Below are positions 15,174 to 23,660 of a stretch of DNA of 44,304 nucleotides, in pieces. This DNA comes from Solidesulfovibrio aerotolerans (GTDB lineage: Bacteria > Desulfobacterota > Desulfovibrionia > Desulfovibrionales > Desulfovibrionaceae). Each line of letters begins with the position of its first letter. Positions within the stretch are counted from its first letter, which is position 1. A program made the position numbers and the translations under genes. The stretch lies in NCBI RefSeq assembly GCF_009856865.1, contig NZ_WVUD01000032.1:1-44304 (forward strand), given 5' to 3'. The notes beneath the pieces were generated by a model, which saw only the letters and a program-made list of their open reading frames with translations, was not told the origin of the DNA and searched no databases.

Positions 15174-15782
15174 CTACTCGCTGACCACTTCGGCCTTCTC
15201 GATCACCACCGGGGCAACCGGCACGTTCTCGTGGAAACCCTTGGTCATGGTCGGCACGGCCTTGATGGCGTCCACCACTTCCTGGCCCGAAACCACCTTG
15301 CCAAACACCGCATAGCCCCAGCCCTGCGGATTCTTGCCGGTGTGGTCCAGGAAGCCGTTGTCGGCCACGTTGATGAAAAACTGGGCCGTGGCCGAATGCG
15401 GATCGCCGGTGCGGGCCATGGCCAGGGTGTAGGCCTTGTTTTTCAGCCCGTTGTCGGCTTCGTTCTGGATGGGAGCGTCGGTGGCCTTTTCCTTCATGGC
15501 CTTGTCCATGCCGCCGCCCTGCACCATAAAGCCGGGGATGACCCGGTGGAAAATCAGACCGTCGTAGTGGCCCTTTTTCACGTAGTTCAAGAAATTGGCC
15601 GTGGTGGCCGGAGCCTTTTCCTTGTCCAGCTCGATAACGATATCGCCCTTGCTGGTCGTCAGTTTGACCATCGGATTGCCTCCCTTGGCCCAGGCGGCAG
15701 ACATGCCCCCCAGGGTTACGGCCAGAACACAGCACAGTGTGAGAATCACCCGCAGCCAGTTCATCCGGCCTTTTAATACCAT
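15174..15782 (-). CDS. Secreted cyclophilin-type peptidyl-prolyl isomerase (202 aa)
   Basis: It catalyses cis-trans isomerisation of proline peptide bonds during folding of exported proteins. A signal peptide (positive start, hydrophobic core [17 protein letters not shown], cleavage after AWA near residue 32) sends it to the periplasm. The cyclophilin core shows [13 protein letters not shown] with the catalytic Arg, then [10 protein letters not shown] and [10 protein letters not shown]. The start at 15782 was chosen because GGAGG lies 8 bases upstream; an in-frame ATG further up (15845) has no such site. It is monocistronic with its own terminator and diverges from korD. Confidence 0.9.
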   Translation of the reverse strand: MVLKGRMNWLRVILTLCCVLAVTLGGMSAAWAKGGNPMVKLTTSKGDIVIELDKEKAPATTANFLNYVKKGHYDGLIFHRVIPGFMVQGGGMDKAMKEKATDAPIQNEADNGLKNKAYTLAMARTGDPHSATAQFFINVADNGFLDHTGKNPQGWGYAVFGKVVSGQEVVDAIKAVPTMTKGFHENVPVAPVVIEKAEVVSE

Positions 15783-15944
15783 TACGTCAACCTCCGGAAA
15801 AAGTTTTATCGCCCTATGAGAATTTTTCAATTTCGTCGAGTCCAAAAATAACCGGCTTTAACCGTTGCCAATTTTCCCGGTTCGCGTCAATGATCACTGC
15901 AATTTCCATCCTTTCCCCAGGTTGCGGGCAAAAGTGGGTCAAAC

Positions 15945-16196
15945 ATGGGACGAAATCGAGTCGTTGTCTATCCGGACTGGTGTAAGGGCTGCGGCATTTG
16001 CGCCGCATTTTGCCCGAAAAAGGTGTTTGCCGTCGGCTTGGACGGCAAAGCCCAGGTCGTAAACGAGGAGGCCTGCGTCAATTGCGGCTTTTGCGAGCCG
16101 CATTGCCCGGATTTTGCCGTCATGGTGATCCCGGAAAACGACGTGCCCGAAACACCCGAACCTGCTCCAACCGAGGCCAAGGAGGAGACGCTGTGA
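15945..16196 (+). CDS. korD: 2-oxoglutarate:ferredoxin oxidoreductase, delta (ferredoxin) subunit (83 aa)
   Basis: A two-[4Fe-4S] ferredoxin subunit that carries electrons from the catalytic subunits to free ferredoxin. Both clusters are complete: C13-x2-C16-x2-C19-x3-C23 and C44-x2-C47-x2-C50-x3-C54. The tail is Pro/Glu-rich. The ribosome-binding site is weak (GTGGG). Its stop overlaps the GTG start of korA (GTGA). It is the first gene of korDABC. Confidence 0.88.
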   Translation: MGRNRVVVYPDWCKGCGICAAFCPKKVFAVGLDGKAQVVNEEACVNCGFCEPHCPDFAVMVIPENDVPETPEPAPTEAKEETL

Positions 16197-17335
16197 CCGC
16201 CCCGCGAAAAAAACACCGCGAAGCCTTTCTGCTCGGCAATGAGGCCGTGGTCGAAGGGGCGCTCGCCGCCGGCTGCTCCTTTTATGCCGGCTATCCCATA
16301 ACGCCCTCCACGGAAATCATGGAGTGCATGGCCAAGCGGCTACCCCATGTGCCGGACGGGGTCTTTCTCCAGATGGAAGACGAAATCGCCTCCATGGGGG
16401 CCGTTATCGGTGCATCCCTGGCCGGGCGAAAGGCCATGACCGCCACCTCCGGTCCCGGGTTTTCGCTCATGCAGGAGCAGATCGGCTACGCGGCCATGAC
16501 CGAAACGCCCCTGGTCCTGGTCAATGTCATGCGCGGCGGGGCCAGCACCGGCTTGCCGACCAGCCCTGGCCAGGGCGATGTGCAGCAGGCCCGCTGGGGC
16601 ACCCACGGCGATCATCCTATCATCGTGCTGTCGGCCGCCGACGTGCCCGAATGCGTGGAAATGACGGTGACGGCTTTTAATTTCGCCGAAAAATACCGGA
16701 CCCCGGTCATTTTGCTGCTGGATGAAATTACCGCTCATACGCGCGAAAAAATTGATCTGCCCGAACCCGGGGATTTCGAGATTTTTTCCCGCCTCACCCC
16801 GACCATGCCGCCGGAATGGTACAAGCCGTTTGAAGAAACCATGCGCGGTGTGCCGCCCATGCCGCCTATTGGCTCGGGCTACCGCTTTCACGTCACGGGC
16901 CTGACCCACGACGCCCTGGGCTTTCCCACCAGCCGCCCTGAGGAAGTCCGGGCTTTGACGGAACGGCAATTTCGCAAGATCGACCGGTTTTTCGAGGATA
17001 TCCAGCTCGTGGAGCATGTCGGGACTGCTGACGCCGAAGTGGTGGTCATCGCCTATGGCTGCGTGGCTCGTTCGGCCCGGTTGGCCGTACGCCAGGCCCG
17101 GGAAGCCGGGGTGCGGGCGGGCTTGCTTGTGCTCAAAACCCTCTATCCCTTCCCGCGCCGCCATGTGGAGCCGCTGCTGCGCTCCTGCCGGCTGGCCGTC
17201 GTGCCCGAACTCAACATGGGCCAGCTTTCGCGCGAGGTCAAACGGGTCAACGAGGGCCATACCGTCGTTCGCACCATCAACCGCATCGACGGACAGATCA
17301 TAACGCCCTCCCAGATTCTCAAGGAGATCGCGTGA
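16193..17335 (+). CDS. korA: 2-oxoglutarate:ferredoxin oxidoreductase, alpha subunit (380 aa)
   Basis: With beta and gamma it oxidatively decarboxylates 2-oxoglutarate (or a related 2-oxoacid) to succinyl-CoA and reduces ferredoxin. The pyrimidine-binding domain shows YPITPSTEIME (about 31-41), QMEDEIASMGAVIGAS and SGPGFSLMQEQIGY. The signature GGASTGLPTSPGQGDVQQAR followed by WGTHGDHPIIVLS is typical of KorA rather than pyruvate PorA. The transketolase-C-like domain follows (VVVIAYGCVARSA; VVPELNMGQL). GTG at 16193 is the start: GGAGGAG precedes it, and the 4-base overlap with korD couples translation. Confidence 0.9.
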   Translation: MTAPRKKHREAFLLGNEAVVEGALAAGCSFYAGYPITPSTEIMECMAKRLPHVPDGVFLQMEDEIASMGAVIGASLAGRKAMTATSGPGFSLMQEQIGYAAMTETPLVLVNVMRGGASTGLPTSPGQGDVQQARWGTHGDHPIIVLSAADVPECVEMTVTAFNFAEKYRTPVILLLDEITAHTREKIDLPEPGDFEIFSRLTPTMPPEWYKPFEETMRGVPPMPPIGSGYRFHVTGLTHDALGFPTSRPEEVRALTERQFRKIDRFFEDIQLVEHVGTADAEVVVIAYGCVARSARLAVRQAREAGVRAGLLVLKTLYPFPRRHVEPLLRSCRLAVVPELNMGQLSREVKRVNEGHTVVRTINRIDGQIITPSQILKEIA

Positions 17336-17336
17336 C

Positions 17337-18173
17337 ATGGCTGAAATTACCCAGTTAATCCATAAGTATCTGCGCCATAACAAAAAGTTCCCGCTGGTCT
17401 TTTGCCCTGGCTGCGGCCACGGCATCGTGCTTGGGTCTTTGGTGCGCAGCGTCCACGCCCTGGGGCTGAATAAGGACGATGTGGTCATTGTGGCCGGCAT
17501 CGGCTGTTCCGGCCGCATCGCCGCCTACGTGGACTTCAACACCGTCCACACCACCCACGGCCGGGCGCTGACCGTGGCCACCGGCATCAAGATGGCCAAT
17601 CCCAAGTTGACCGTCATCGCGGTCATGGGCGACGGCGACGCCTTTTCCATCGGCGGCAACCACTTGATCCACGCCGCCCGGCGCAACATCGGCGTCACGG
17701 CCCTGGTGCTCAACAACTTCATCTACGGCATGACCGGCGGCCAGTGTTCGTCCACCACCCCCGAGGGGGCCTATTCCCACACCAGCCCCATGGGCCAGCT
17801 CGAAAGCGCCTTTGACATCGTGGAATTGACCAAGGCGGCCGGGGCGGCCGGGGTGTCCCGGGGCACGGTCTATCACGTCAAGGAACTCGACGCCCTGGTG
17901 GCCGACGCCCTGTCCCGGCCGGGCTTTAACCTGGTCGAGGCGTTGACCCCGTGCTTTACCCAGTACGGGCGCGGCAACGGCTTTAAAAGTGCTGTGGAGA
18001 TGTTTCGCTGGCTCAAAGATTCCTGCCTGCCCATCGAACGCTTTGAAAAACTGGAGGATCGCACGGGCAAGATTCCTCTCGGTTCATTCGTGCGCCGCGA
18101 CATTCCCGGGCTGGAAACGCGCTATGCGGCCATGTGCGAAGGAGTGCGGCGCAAAAAGGGAGGTGCGGCATGA
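17337..18173 (+). CDS. korB: 2-oxoglutarate:ferredoxin oxidoreductase, beta (TPP) subunit (278 aa)
   Basis: This subunit binds thiamine diphosphate and the proximal cluster. FCPGCGHGIV (about 22-31) and GIGCSGR give conserved Cys residues. GDGDAFSIGGNHLIHAARRN with VLVLNN-type ending (about 98-130) is the TPP/Mg motif. It starts one base after the korA stop (TGAC-ATG) behind AAGGAG, and its own stop overlaps the korC start (ATGA). The length is normal for KorB, and shorter than PorB of pyruvate enzymes. Confidence 0.92.
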   Translation: MAEITQLIHKYLRHNKKFPLVFCPGCGHGIVLGSLVRSVHALGLNKDDVVIVAGIGCSGRIAAYVDFNTVHTTHGRALTVATGIKMANPKLTVIAVMGDGDAFSIGGNHLIHAARRNIGVTALVLNNFIYGMTGGQCSSTTPEGAYSHTSPMGQLESAFDIVELTKAAGAAGVSRGTVYHVKELDALVADALSRPGFNLVEALTPCFTQYGRGNGFKSAVEMFRWLKDSCLPIERFEKLEDRTGKIPLGSFVRRDIPGLETRYAAMCEGVRRKKGGAA

Positions 18174-18889
18174 GCGGGGCAGACAGCCGCGACAGTGCGG
18201 CGAAGGGTGCTATGGCAGAGCGCAACGGGAACGGGGGCGGCAACGGGAACGGCAACGGCCAGACCCTGGCCCGCTACGAAATCCGGCTGTCCGGGCTTGG
18301 CGGCCAGGGCATCCTGACCATGGGCAAGCTGCTCGGGCAGGCGTTGGCCCTGGGGCACGGCTACTACGTCACCCAGACCCAGAGCTACGGCCCCGAGGCC
18401 CGGGGCGGGGCCAGCCGGTCGGATCTGGTCGTCAGTTCCGAACCCATCAGCTACCCCAAGACCGAGTACCTCGATTTGCTGGTGGCCCTGTCCCAGGAAG
18501 CGGCGGCCAGCTACTATTCCTATCTCAAGCCCCGGGGCACGCTGCTGGTGGATTCGGAGCTGGTGCGCCAAAGCCCCACCAACGTCTTTTTGGGCCTGCC
18601 CTTTACCCGGCTGGCCCGGGAGAAGGTGGGTGTGGCTCAGGCCACCAACGTGGTGGCCCTGGGAGCGGTTGCCTATCTGCTCCCCTTTGCCCGCATCGAG
18701 GCCATGCGCAAGAGCCTGAAAACCGCTTTGCCTGAAAAAATCCGCGACGCCAATGTCAAGGCGCTCAACCTGGGTTACCAGGAGGCCAAAAAACATTTCG
18801 GCCAGCCCATCACCTTGCCGGACCCGGCCGGGGAGGGCGAGAGCAACGGGGTGCGCATGGATCTGACCGATATCATGGCTGAGGATTGA
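18170..18889 (+). CDS. korC: 2-oxoglutarate:ferredoxin oxidoreductase, gamma subunit (239 aa)
   Basis: The CoA-handling subunit of the complex. RLSGLGGQGILTMGKLLGQA (about 44-63) and QTQSYGPEARGGASRSDLVV are the family signatures. It starts within the korB stop (ATGA). About 40 N-terminal residues are extra relative to the usual gamma subunit and contain a Gly/Asn low-complexity stretch (NGNGGGNGNGNG) encoded by near-repeats of AACGGG, probably a flexible linker. An alternative start after the repeat cannot be excluded. A hairpin follows the stop. Confidence 0.9.
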   Translation: MSGADSRDSAAKGAMAERNGNGGGNGNGNGQTLARYEIRLSGLGGQGILTMGKLLGQALALGHGYYVTQTQSYGPEARGGASRSDLVVSSEPISYPKTEYLDLLVALSQEAAASYYSYLKPRGTLLVDSELVRQSPTNVFLGLPFTRLAREKVGVAQATNVVALGAVAYLLPFARIEAMRKSLKTALPEKIRDANVKALNLGYQEAKKHFGQPITLPDPAGEGESNGVRMDLTDIMAED

Positions 18890-18900
18890 GCCGCACCGGC

Positions 18901-18935
18901 CCCCTCTCCTACCCGGCATGCGGTCAGGAGAGGGG
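18901..18935 (+). terminator. Hairpin after korC
   Basis: CCCCTCTCCT (18901-18910) and AGGAGAGGGG (18926-18935) form a perfect 10-bp stem with a 15-base loop, 12 bases after the korC stop. There is no T tract, so it may be an mRNA 3' end or a partial terminator between kor and sucCD. Confidence 0.55.
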
Positions 18936-18996
18936 GGCAGCCGTCCCGGTCCCCAGCCGGGCGGCGTGCCAGCCAATCCCCATAACCCCCTTAAAT

Positions 18997-19066
18997 AACT
19001 TCTCCCATTCGGGGGGTCCGGGGGGATCATCCCCCCGGCCGCCGGAGGCCTCTTCCGTCTCTCTCC
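18997..19066. repeat. Dispersed palindromic intergenic repeat, copy 1
   Basis: The unit runs AACTTCTCCC - G-run - CCGGGGGG / CCCCCCGG palindrome (19018-19025, 19031-19038) - GGCCGCCGGAGGC - pyrimidine-rich tail. The reverse complement of the same arrangement is found after bioD (39936-40007), with 18 identical bases across the GCCTCCGGCGGCCGGGGG core. Only the palindrome centre and spacer differ. This is a REP-like element of the core genome; it lies just before the sucCD ribosome-binding site. Confidence 0.7.
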
Positions 19067-19088
19067 ACCAGCCAAAGGAGTACCCCAC

Positions 19089-21206
19089 ATGCTGCTGACT
19101 GAACACGCTGGTAAGGCGCTTCTGGCAAAAGCCGGCCTCATGGTGCCTCCGGGCATCGTGCTTGAGCCTGGGGACACCTTGGGCGATGCGCCGCCCTTTG
19201 CTGGTCCGTACTTTGTCAAGGCCCAGGTTCTGGCCGGCGGTCGGGGCAAGGCCGGGGGGGTGGTGCGCGTGGAGACTGCGGCCGATATCGCCGGGGTGGC
19301 GGGCGAATTGTTTGGGCGGCGTTTTGGCGGCCTGACACCGCCGTTTTTGCGGCTGGAGGCGGCTGTTGCCCATGTCCGGGCGGTGTACCTCTCCCTGGGG
19401 GTTTCCCGGGGACGCAAGAGCTTTTGCCTGTCCCTTGGCCGCCAGGGCGGGGTGGAGGTGGAGTCCCTGGCCGGCACACCGGAAATGCTTGTCTTAAACG
19501 TGCCGCCCTCGCTGGTTTGTCCGCCGTGGCTGGCCCGGACCGCCTTTTTCCATTTGCATCTGGACAGCGCCGTCTGGCCGGCCTTTGAGGCGCTCCTCGA
19601 CCGACTCTTTACCGCCGTGGCCGAGTACGGCTTACTGCTGGCCGAGATCAATCCCCTGGCCGTAACGGCCGAGGGTGCGTTCGTGGCTTTGGACGCCAAG
19701 TTGATCCTGGATGACAACGTGGTGGCGTTGCGACCTGATCTGGCCCGGTTTGGCGATGACCGGTTCGCCACCCCGGCCGAGCGCCAAGCCGCTGCCCATG
19801 GGCTGTCGTTTGTGAGCCTGGGCGGCCGGGTGGGGCTGGTGGCCAACGGTGCGGGGCTGGCCATGGCCACCATGGACGCGTTGGGTGCGGCCGGTTTGCC
19901 CGCTGCCAATTTTCTCGATTTTGGCGGCACGGCCGATACCGTGCGGTTGCGGGCGGCTTTTGACCTGCTGTTTGCCGATCCGGCCGTTACCGCCTGCTGC
20001 GTCAATATGTACGGCGGCATCCTGTCGTGTGCCGATGTGGCCGAAGCCCTGGCTGCCGCCCTGGGCGACGGGCCGGGGCGACCGGTGGTGGTGCGCTTTG
20101 CCGGCAACGCCGCCAAGGCCGGGTCGGACCGGCTGCGCGCCATGGCCGGCGGACGGGTCATGGTGGCCGACGACATGGATCAGGCCGTGGCCATGCTTTC
20201 CGAAGTCATCACCCCGGGCGCGCCGGCTGTGTTGCCGCTTGTCGGTACGGCGACCTGCCCGGCCCCGCAGTCGGACCACACCCCGGGAAGTCCCGCCGGC
20301 GGCCGCCTGCCTTCCCGGACGTCTCTGCCGGGCCTGCTTGACCTGGGGCCGGAGTCCGGGATTTTGGTGCAGGGGCTGACCGGCCGGGCCGGACGCGCCC
20401 ATGCCCGGCGGATGCGGGCCTACGGCGGGCGCATCGTGGCCGGCGTCACCCCGTGGCGCGGCGGGAGCGAGGTGGACGGTACACCGGTCTATCATACCGT
20501 GGCCGAGGCCATGGCCTGCCATGCCATTGACCTCTCCATCCTCTTTGTTCCGGCGCGTGGCGCAGCCGATGCCGTGTTGGAGGCGGCGGCGGCCGGGGTG
20601 CGGCGCATTGTCTGCATCACCGACGGCATCCCCCAGCGCGACATGCTGGCCGTTCGAGCGGCCCTGGCCGGGCAGGGGACGCTGCTCCTTGGCCCCAACA
20701 CGCCGGGTCTGATCGTTCCGGGACGCTTTCTGGCCGGCATTATGCCGGTGGAACCGTTTTCGCCGGGACCGGTGGCGATTTTTTCCCGCAGCGGCACCCT
20801 GACCTATGAAGTGGCCTCGCGGCTGAGCGCTGCCGGCATGGGGCAGGCCGTGGCGGCAGGGATTGGCGGCGATCCCTTCGGCGGCGTGGGGTTTGTGGAC
20901 CTGTGCGAACTGGTGCGCGATGATGCGCGGGTGCGGGCGGTCATGCTCATCGGCGAAGTCGGGGGGACGGCTGAGGAGGAAGTGGCGGCGTATGTGTCGG
21001 CCACGGGCTATCCCAAGCCGGTGGTGGCGTTTGTGGCCGGGTTGACCGCGCCGCCGGGGCGCACCCTTGGCCATGCCGGGGCGTTGTTGGAACGGCCGAA
21101 CGGGGTGGCCGAGAAGCTTGACTGCCTCGTGCGCGCCGGCATTACGGTGTGTGGCGAGCTGGGCGAAGTGGCGGGAATAATGGCCCTGGCGTTGTGCCAG
21201 GGGTAG
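19089..21206 (+). CDS. sucCD: Fused succinyl-CoA synthetase, beta-alpha (SucC-SucD) (705 aa)
   Basis: It converts succinyl-CoA, phosphate and NDP to succinate, CoA and NTP. Residues 1-385 are the ATP-grasp beta part: YFVKAQVLAGGRGKAGGVVR (about 42-60), AEINPLAV, LDAKLILDDN, then NFLDFGGTAD and NMYGGILSCADVAEAL. A Gly/Pro-rich linker (about 395-420) joins it to the alpha part: GILVQGLTGRAGRAHARRMR, GTPVYHTVAEA, LLGPNTPG, FSRSGTLTYEV and GHAGALLE with the phosphorylatable His. ADP-forming acetyl-CoA synthetases have the reverse domain order (CoA domain first), so this is a SucC-SucD fusion. AAGGAG precedes the ATG. Its position behind korDABC supports succinyl-CoA as substrate, though other acyl-CoAs remain possible. 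Confidence 0.82.
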   Translation: MLLTEHAGKALLAKAGLMVPPGIVLEPGDTLGDAPPFAGPYFVKAQVLAGGRGKAGGVVRVETAADIAGVAGELFGRRFGGLTPPFLRLEAAVAHVRAVYLSLGVSRGRKSFCLSLGRQGGVEVESLAGTPEMLVLNVPPSLVCPPWLARTAFFHLHLDSAVWPAFEALLDRLFTAVAEYGLLLAEINPLAVTAEGAFVALDAKLILDDNVVALRPDLARFGDDRFATPAERQAAAHGLSFVSLGGRVGLVANGAGLAMATMDALGAAGLPAANFLDFGGTADTVRLRAAFDLLFADPAVTACCVNMYGGILSCADVAEALAAALGDGPGRPVVVRFAGNAAKAGSDRLRAMAGGRVMVADDMDQAVAMLSEVITPGAPAVLPLVGTATCPAPQSDHTPGSPAGGRLPSRTSLPGLLDLGPESGILVQGLTGRAGRAHARRMRAYGGRIVAGVTPWRGGSEVDGTPVYHTVAEAMACHAIDLSILFVPARGAADAVLEAAAAGVRRIVCITDGIPQRDMLAVRAALAGQGTLLLGPNTPGLIVPGRFLAGIMPVEPFSPGPVAIFSRSGTLTYEVASRLSAAGMGQAVAAGIGGDPFGGVGFVDLCELVRDDARVRAVMLIGEVGGTAEEEVAAYVSATGYPKPVVAFVAGLTAPPGRTLGHAGALLERPNGVAEKLDCLVRAGITVCGELGEVAGIMALALCQG

Positions 21207-21264
21207 CGCAGCCTGGGGCTGGCGACGCCAACGCGGGGCATGGGGGGGACGGCGGGGATGGAAG

Positions 21265-21291
21265 CCGGACGCCACGCGCTGTGACGTCCGG
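21265..21291. terminator. Hairpin between sucCD and a convergent gene
   Basis: CCGGACG (21265-21271) pairs with CGTCCGG (21285-21291) around a 13-base loop, followed by TTT on the plus strand. It lies between the sucCD stop and the end of the minus-strand gene 21308-21658 and may serve both. Confidence 0.5.
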
Positions 21292-21307
21292 TTTCAGGAG
21301 AAGCGGG

Positions 21308-21658
21308 CTAGGGTTTGACGGCCTTGTCAGCCGGTTCGGCCTTGCCGTCTTTTTTCTCCCGCTTGGGGCGCACGTAGCCCTTGTATTTGCTTTCGATCTT
21401 GGACTTGTCCTTGGCGAATTCCGCCGCATCCTTGGCATGCTCTTTTTCCACCCACTCCCGGTAGCGGGCTTCCGCCGCGTCCGAGCGCGTGGTGGAGGGG
21501 CCGGCAGCCTTGCCCGGTGCGGCAGGCGGCGCTGCAACCGCAGGAGCGCTTGGAGCGGCAGCGGCAGAAGCGGGCTGTGCTTCCTGCCCGGCCCAGGCGG
21601 GCACAGCGGCAAGGAGCAGACTGGAGGCCAAAAGAGCCGGCAAGACGAGTATGCGCAT
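21308..21658 (-). CDS. Small secreted Ala/Pro-rich protein (116 aa)
   Basis: The N terminus is a signal peptide (MRILVLPALLASSLLLAAVP, cleavage after AWA near residue 23). Residues 25-55 are an Ala/Pro low-complexity linker, and 56-116 a charged Lys/Glu-rich helix (YREWVEKEHAKDAAEFAKDK) with a basic end. AGGGGAA precedes the ATG. No enzymatic motif is seen. A periplasmic scaffold or stress role is possible but unsupported. Probably lineage-specific. Confidence 0.65.
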   Translation of the reverse strand: MRILVLPALLASSLLLAAVPAWAGQEAQPASAAAAPSAPAVAAPPAAPGKAAGPSTTRSDAAEARYREWVEKEHAKDAAEFAKDKSKIESKYKGYVRPKREKKDGKAEPADKAVKP

Positions 21659-21861
21659 GAAGTTTCCCCTGCGGTCCTGACAACCGCGTTATGTGGGCCT
21701 GAGCTAACCACATTTTCCCCGGCCCGGCAATGGCGGCGGCAACCCTCCCGGCCGATTGCCGGCCAGACTCTCGGAGAGTGCCCCACGACGATACGATTGG
21801 CGCAACACGGTTGGCGCAACCCCTGGTCAAGTCAACCGGTCTGGGCTATTATCAGGCCACA

Positions 21862-23505
21862 ATGACGGAATCTGCTGCCCCCTGCATCGACCCCGCCTTG
21901 TTCGGCACCATGGTGGACCTTTCGCCGGATCTGTTTTTTTTCAAAGACGCCGATTTGATCTATCGCTATGTCAATAAGGCGTTTTGCGCGCTGTTTGACG
22001 TCGCCCCCCAGGCTGTGCTTGACCATACCGATTTTGACATATTTTCCGCTCCAAACGCCAAACGCCATCGCCTCGCCGACCAGACGGTCCTGGCCACTTC
22101 CCGCTCCCAGACCTTTGAATACGAGGTGGAGCGCAAGGACCGCTCGGTCTGGCTGCAAGTGCTCAAAACGCCGGTACTGGACGGACGCGGCCAGGTGGCC
22201 GGCGTCTTCTGCGTCGCCCGCAACATCACCAGCGCGAAAGCGGGTGCGGCCAACCAGCGTGACGCCCTGGCCATGCTGGAGCAGGACGCTGCTGACCGGG
22301 CCGAGGAACTGCGCCGGGCCAACCAAAAATTGCGCCATGAGGTGGATGAGCGCCGCAAAGCCGAAGAGGCTTTACAAGACTCCCACCGCAGCCTCAACGC
22401 CATCTTTGAAAACAGTCCCATTGGTATCAGCTTTGTGGCCGACCGCGTCGTGCGCCGGGCCAATCCGCACTTCCACCAACTCTTTGCCCTGCCCCAGGGG
22501 ACGGCCATAGGGCTGTCCACCTCGGCGATGTATCCTTCCCAGGAGTCCTTTGAGGATTTCGGCCGCCGGTATTATCCGGTGCTTGGCCGGGGCGGGCGGG
22601 TGGACGCCATTACGCGCATGCGCCGCCATGACGGTACGGATTTCATGTGCCGCATGATCGGGCAGGTCATTGATGCCGACCGGCCCCAGGCGGGTTCCAT
22701 CTGGCTTCTGGAGGATGTGACCGACCGGCTTTTGGCCCAGGAAGCGACCCTGGCTGCCGAGCGTCTCAAACGGGAATTTATGGACAACATGTCCCATGAG
22801 ATCCGCACACCCTTAAACGGCATCCTCGGCATGACGGAACTGCTCAAGAGCACGGAGCTTGACGCGCAGCAGCAGGAGTATCTCGAGACCCTTGTGGAAG
22901 CCGGGCGCAACCTGGAAACGCTGCTGGAGAGCGTGCTGGAATTCGCCCGACTGGATTCCGGCGACGTCGAGACGCATCTGGAGATGTTTAGCGTCAGCAA
23001 TCTGATTCAGGGGTCAGTCGCATTTTTTGGGACGGCGGCGCTGCAAAAAGGCCTTTCCCTGGTGTGTAACGTCGCAGAGACGGTGCCTGATCTGCTGCTC
23101 GGCGACGGCGGCGGGTTGCGCCAGATTCTGGCGGCGTTGCTCAGCAATGCCGTCAAGTTCACCCAGGCCGGTGCCATCGAGGTATCGGCGACAGTCGCGC
23201 CAGGCAGCCCGCCGGAGTCGTCCGCACCGGGCGGCCCGGAGGCGGTGGTTTTGACCCTCACTGTTCGCGATACCGGCATCGGCCTGTCCCCGGGGGAGCT
23301 TGAAACCATTTTCAAACCCTTCCGCCAGGCCGACGGCAGCAAGACCCGCCGCTTCGGCGGCGTGGGGCTGGGGCTGGCCATTGCCGGAAAACTGGCCAAG
23401 GCCATGGGCGGCAGCCTCACCGTGGAAAGCCTGCCGGGCCAGGGCAGCGTGTTTCGCTATAGCGCACCGTTTAAACTGCCCCCGGCCGACGACGACACGG
23501 CCTGA
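21862..23505 (+). CDS. PAS-domain hybridless sensor histidine kinase (547 aa)
   Basis: A soluble two-component sensor kinase. PAS 1 spans about 15-125 (LFFFKDADLIYRYVNKAFC), a coiled coil 130-175 (AEELRRANQKLRHEVDERRK) and PAS 2 180-300 (IFENSPIGISFVADRVVRRA). The HisKA domain has the phospho-acceptor H312 in FMDNMSHEIRTPLNG, and the HATPase domain has NAVKFTQAG, DTGIGLSPGE and GVGLGLAIAGKLAKAMGG. It has no receiver domain and no membrane segment, so the signal is cytoplasmic. ATG 21862 has no Shine-Dalgarno sequence and lies 10 bases after TATTAT (21847-21852); an upstream in-frame ATG at 21730 reads as non-coding. Its cognate regulator is not evident; the NtrC-type gene at 33451 is distant. 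Confidence 0.85.
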   Translation: MTESAAPCIDPALFGTMVDLSPDLFFFKDADLIYRYVNKAFCALFDVAPQAVLDHTDFDIFSAPNAKRHRLADQTVLATSRSQTFEYEVERKDRSVWLQVLKTPVLDGRGQVAGVFCVARNITSAKAGAANQRDALAMLEQDAADRAEELRRANQKLRHEVDERRKAEEALQDSHRSLNAIFENSPIGISFVADRVVRRANPHFHQLFALPQGTAIGLSTSAMYPSQESFEDFGRRYYPVLGRGGRVDAITRMRRHDGTDFMCRMIGQVIDADRPQAGSIWLLEDVTDRLLAQEATLAAERLKREFMDNMSHEIRTPLNGILGMTELLKSTELDAQQQEYLETLVEAGRNLETLLESVLEFARLDSGDVETHLEMFSVSNLIQGSVAFFGTAALQKGLSLVCNVAETVPDLLLGDGGGLRQILAALLSNAVKFTQAGAIEVSATVAPGSPPESSAPGGPEAVVLTLTVRDTGIGLSPGELETIFKPFRQADGSKTRRFGGVGLGLAIAGKLAKAMGGSLTVESLPGQGSVFRYSAPFKLPPADDDTA

Positions 23506-23591
23506 TCCGCTCTGATCTAGGCCCGTTGTGCCTTTGACCCCGTGCGGGTTCTCGTTGTCCCACGAGGCCGCCGACGACACGGCCTGATCCG
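23491..23591 (+). repeat. 19-bp direct repeat at the kinase stop codon
   Basis: GACGACACGGCCTGATCCG occurs at 23491-23509, covering the kinase stop codon, and again at 23573-23591. The period is 82 bases. The DNA between is non-coding. It may be the scar of a slippage duplication and a later deletion. Confidence 0.6.
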
Positions 23592-23660
23592 TCCCCTTGC
23601 GCCTCTTTCGTGAGGCTCCCCGCGCCACAACTGACCACTCCCCAACCCTTTCCGATCTGC

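Noticed and set aside
16340-17518. 392-codon minus-strand frame opposite korA
   Set aside because: Same GC-driven shadow effect; korA on the plus strand has all family motifs.
18122-21275. Very long open frames antisense to korC, sucCD and their neighbours (up to 684 and 547 codons)
   Set aside because: High GC makes the antisense strand of real genes open. These frames show Arg/Pro/Ala/His-rich random composition, no motifs and no ribosome-binding sites, while the opposite strand encodes clear enzymes.
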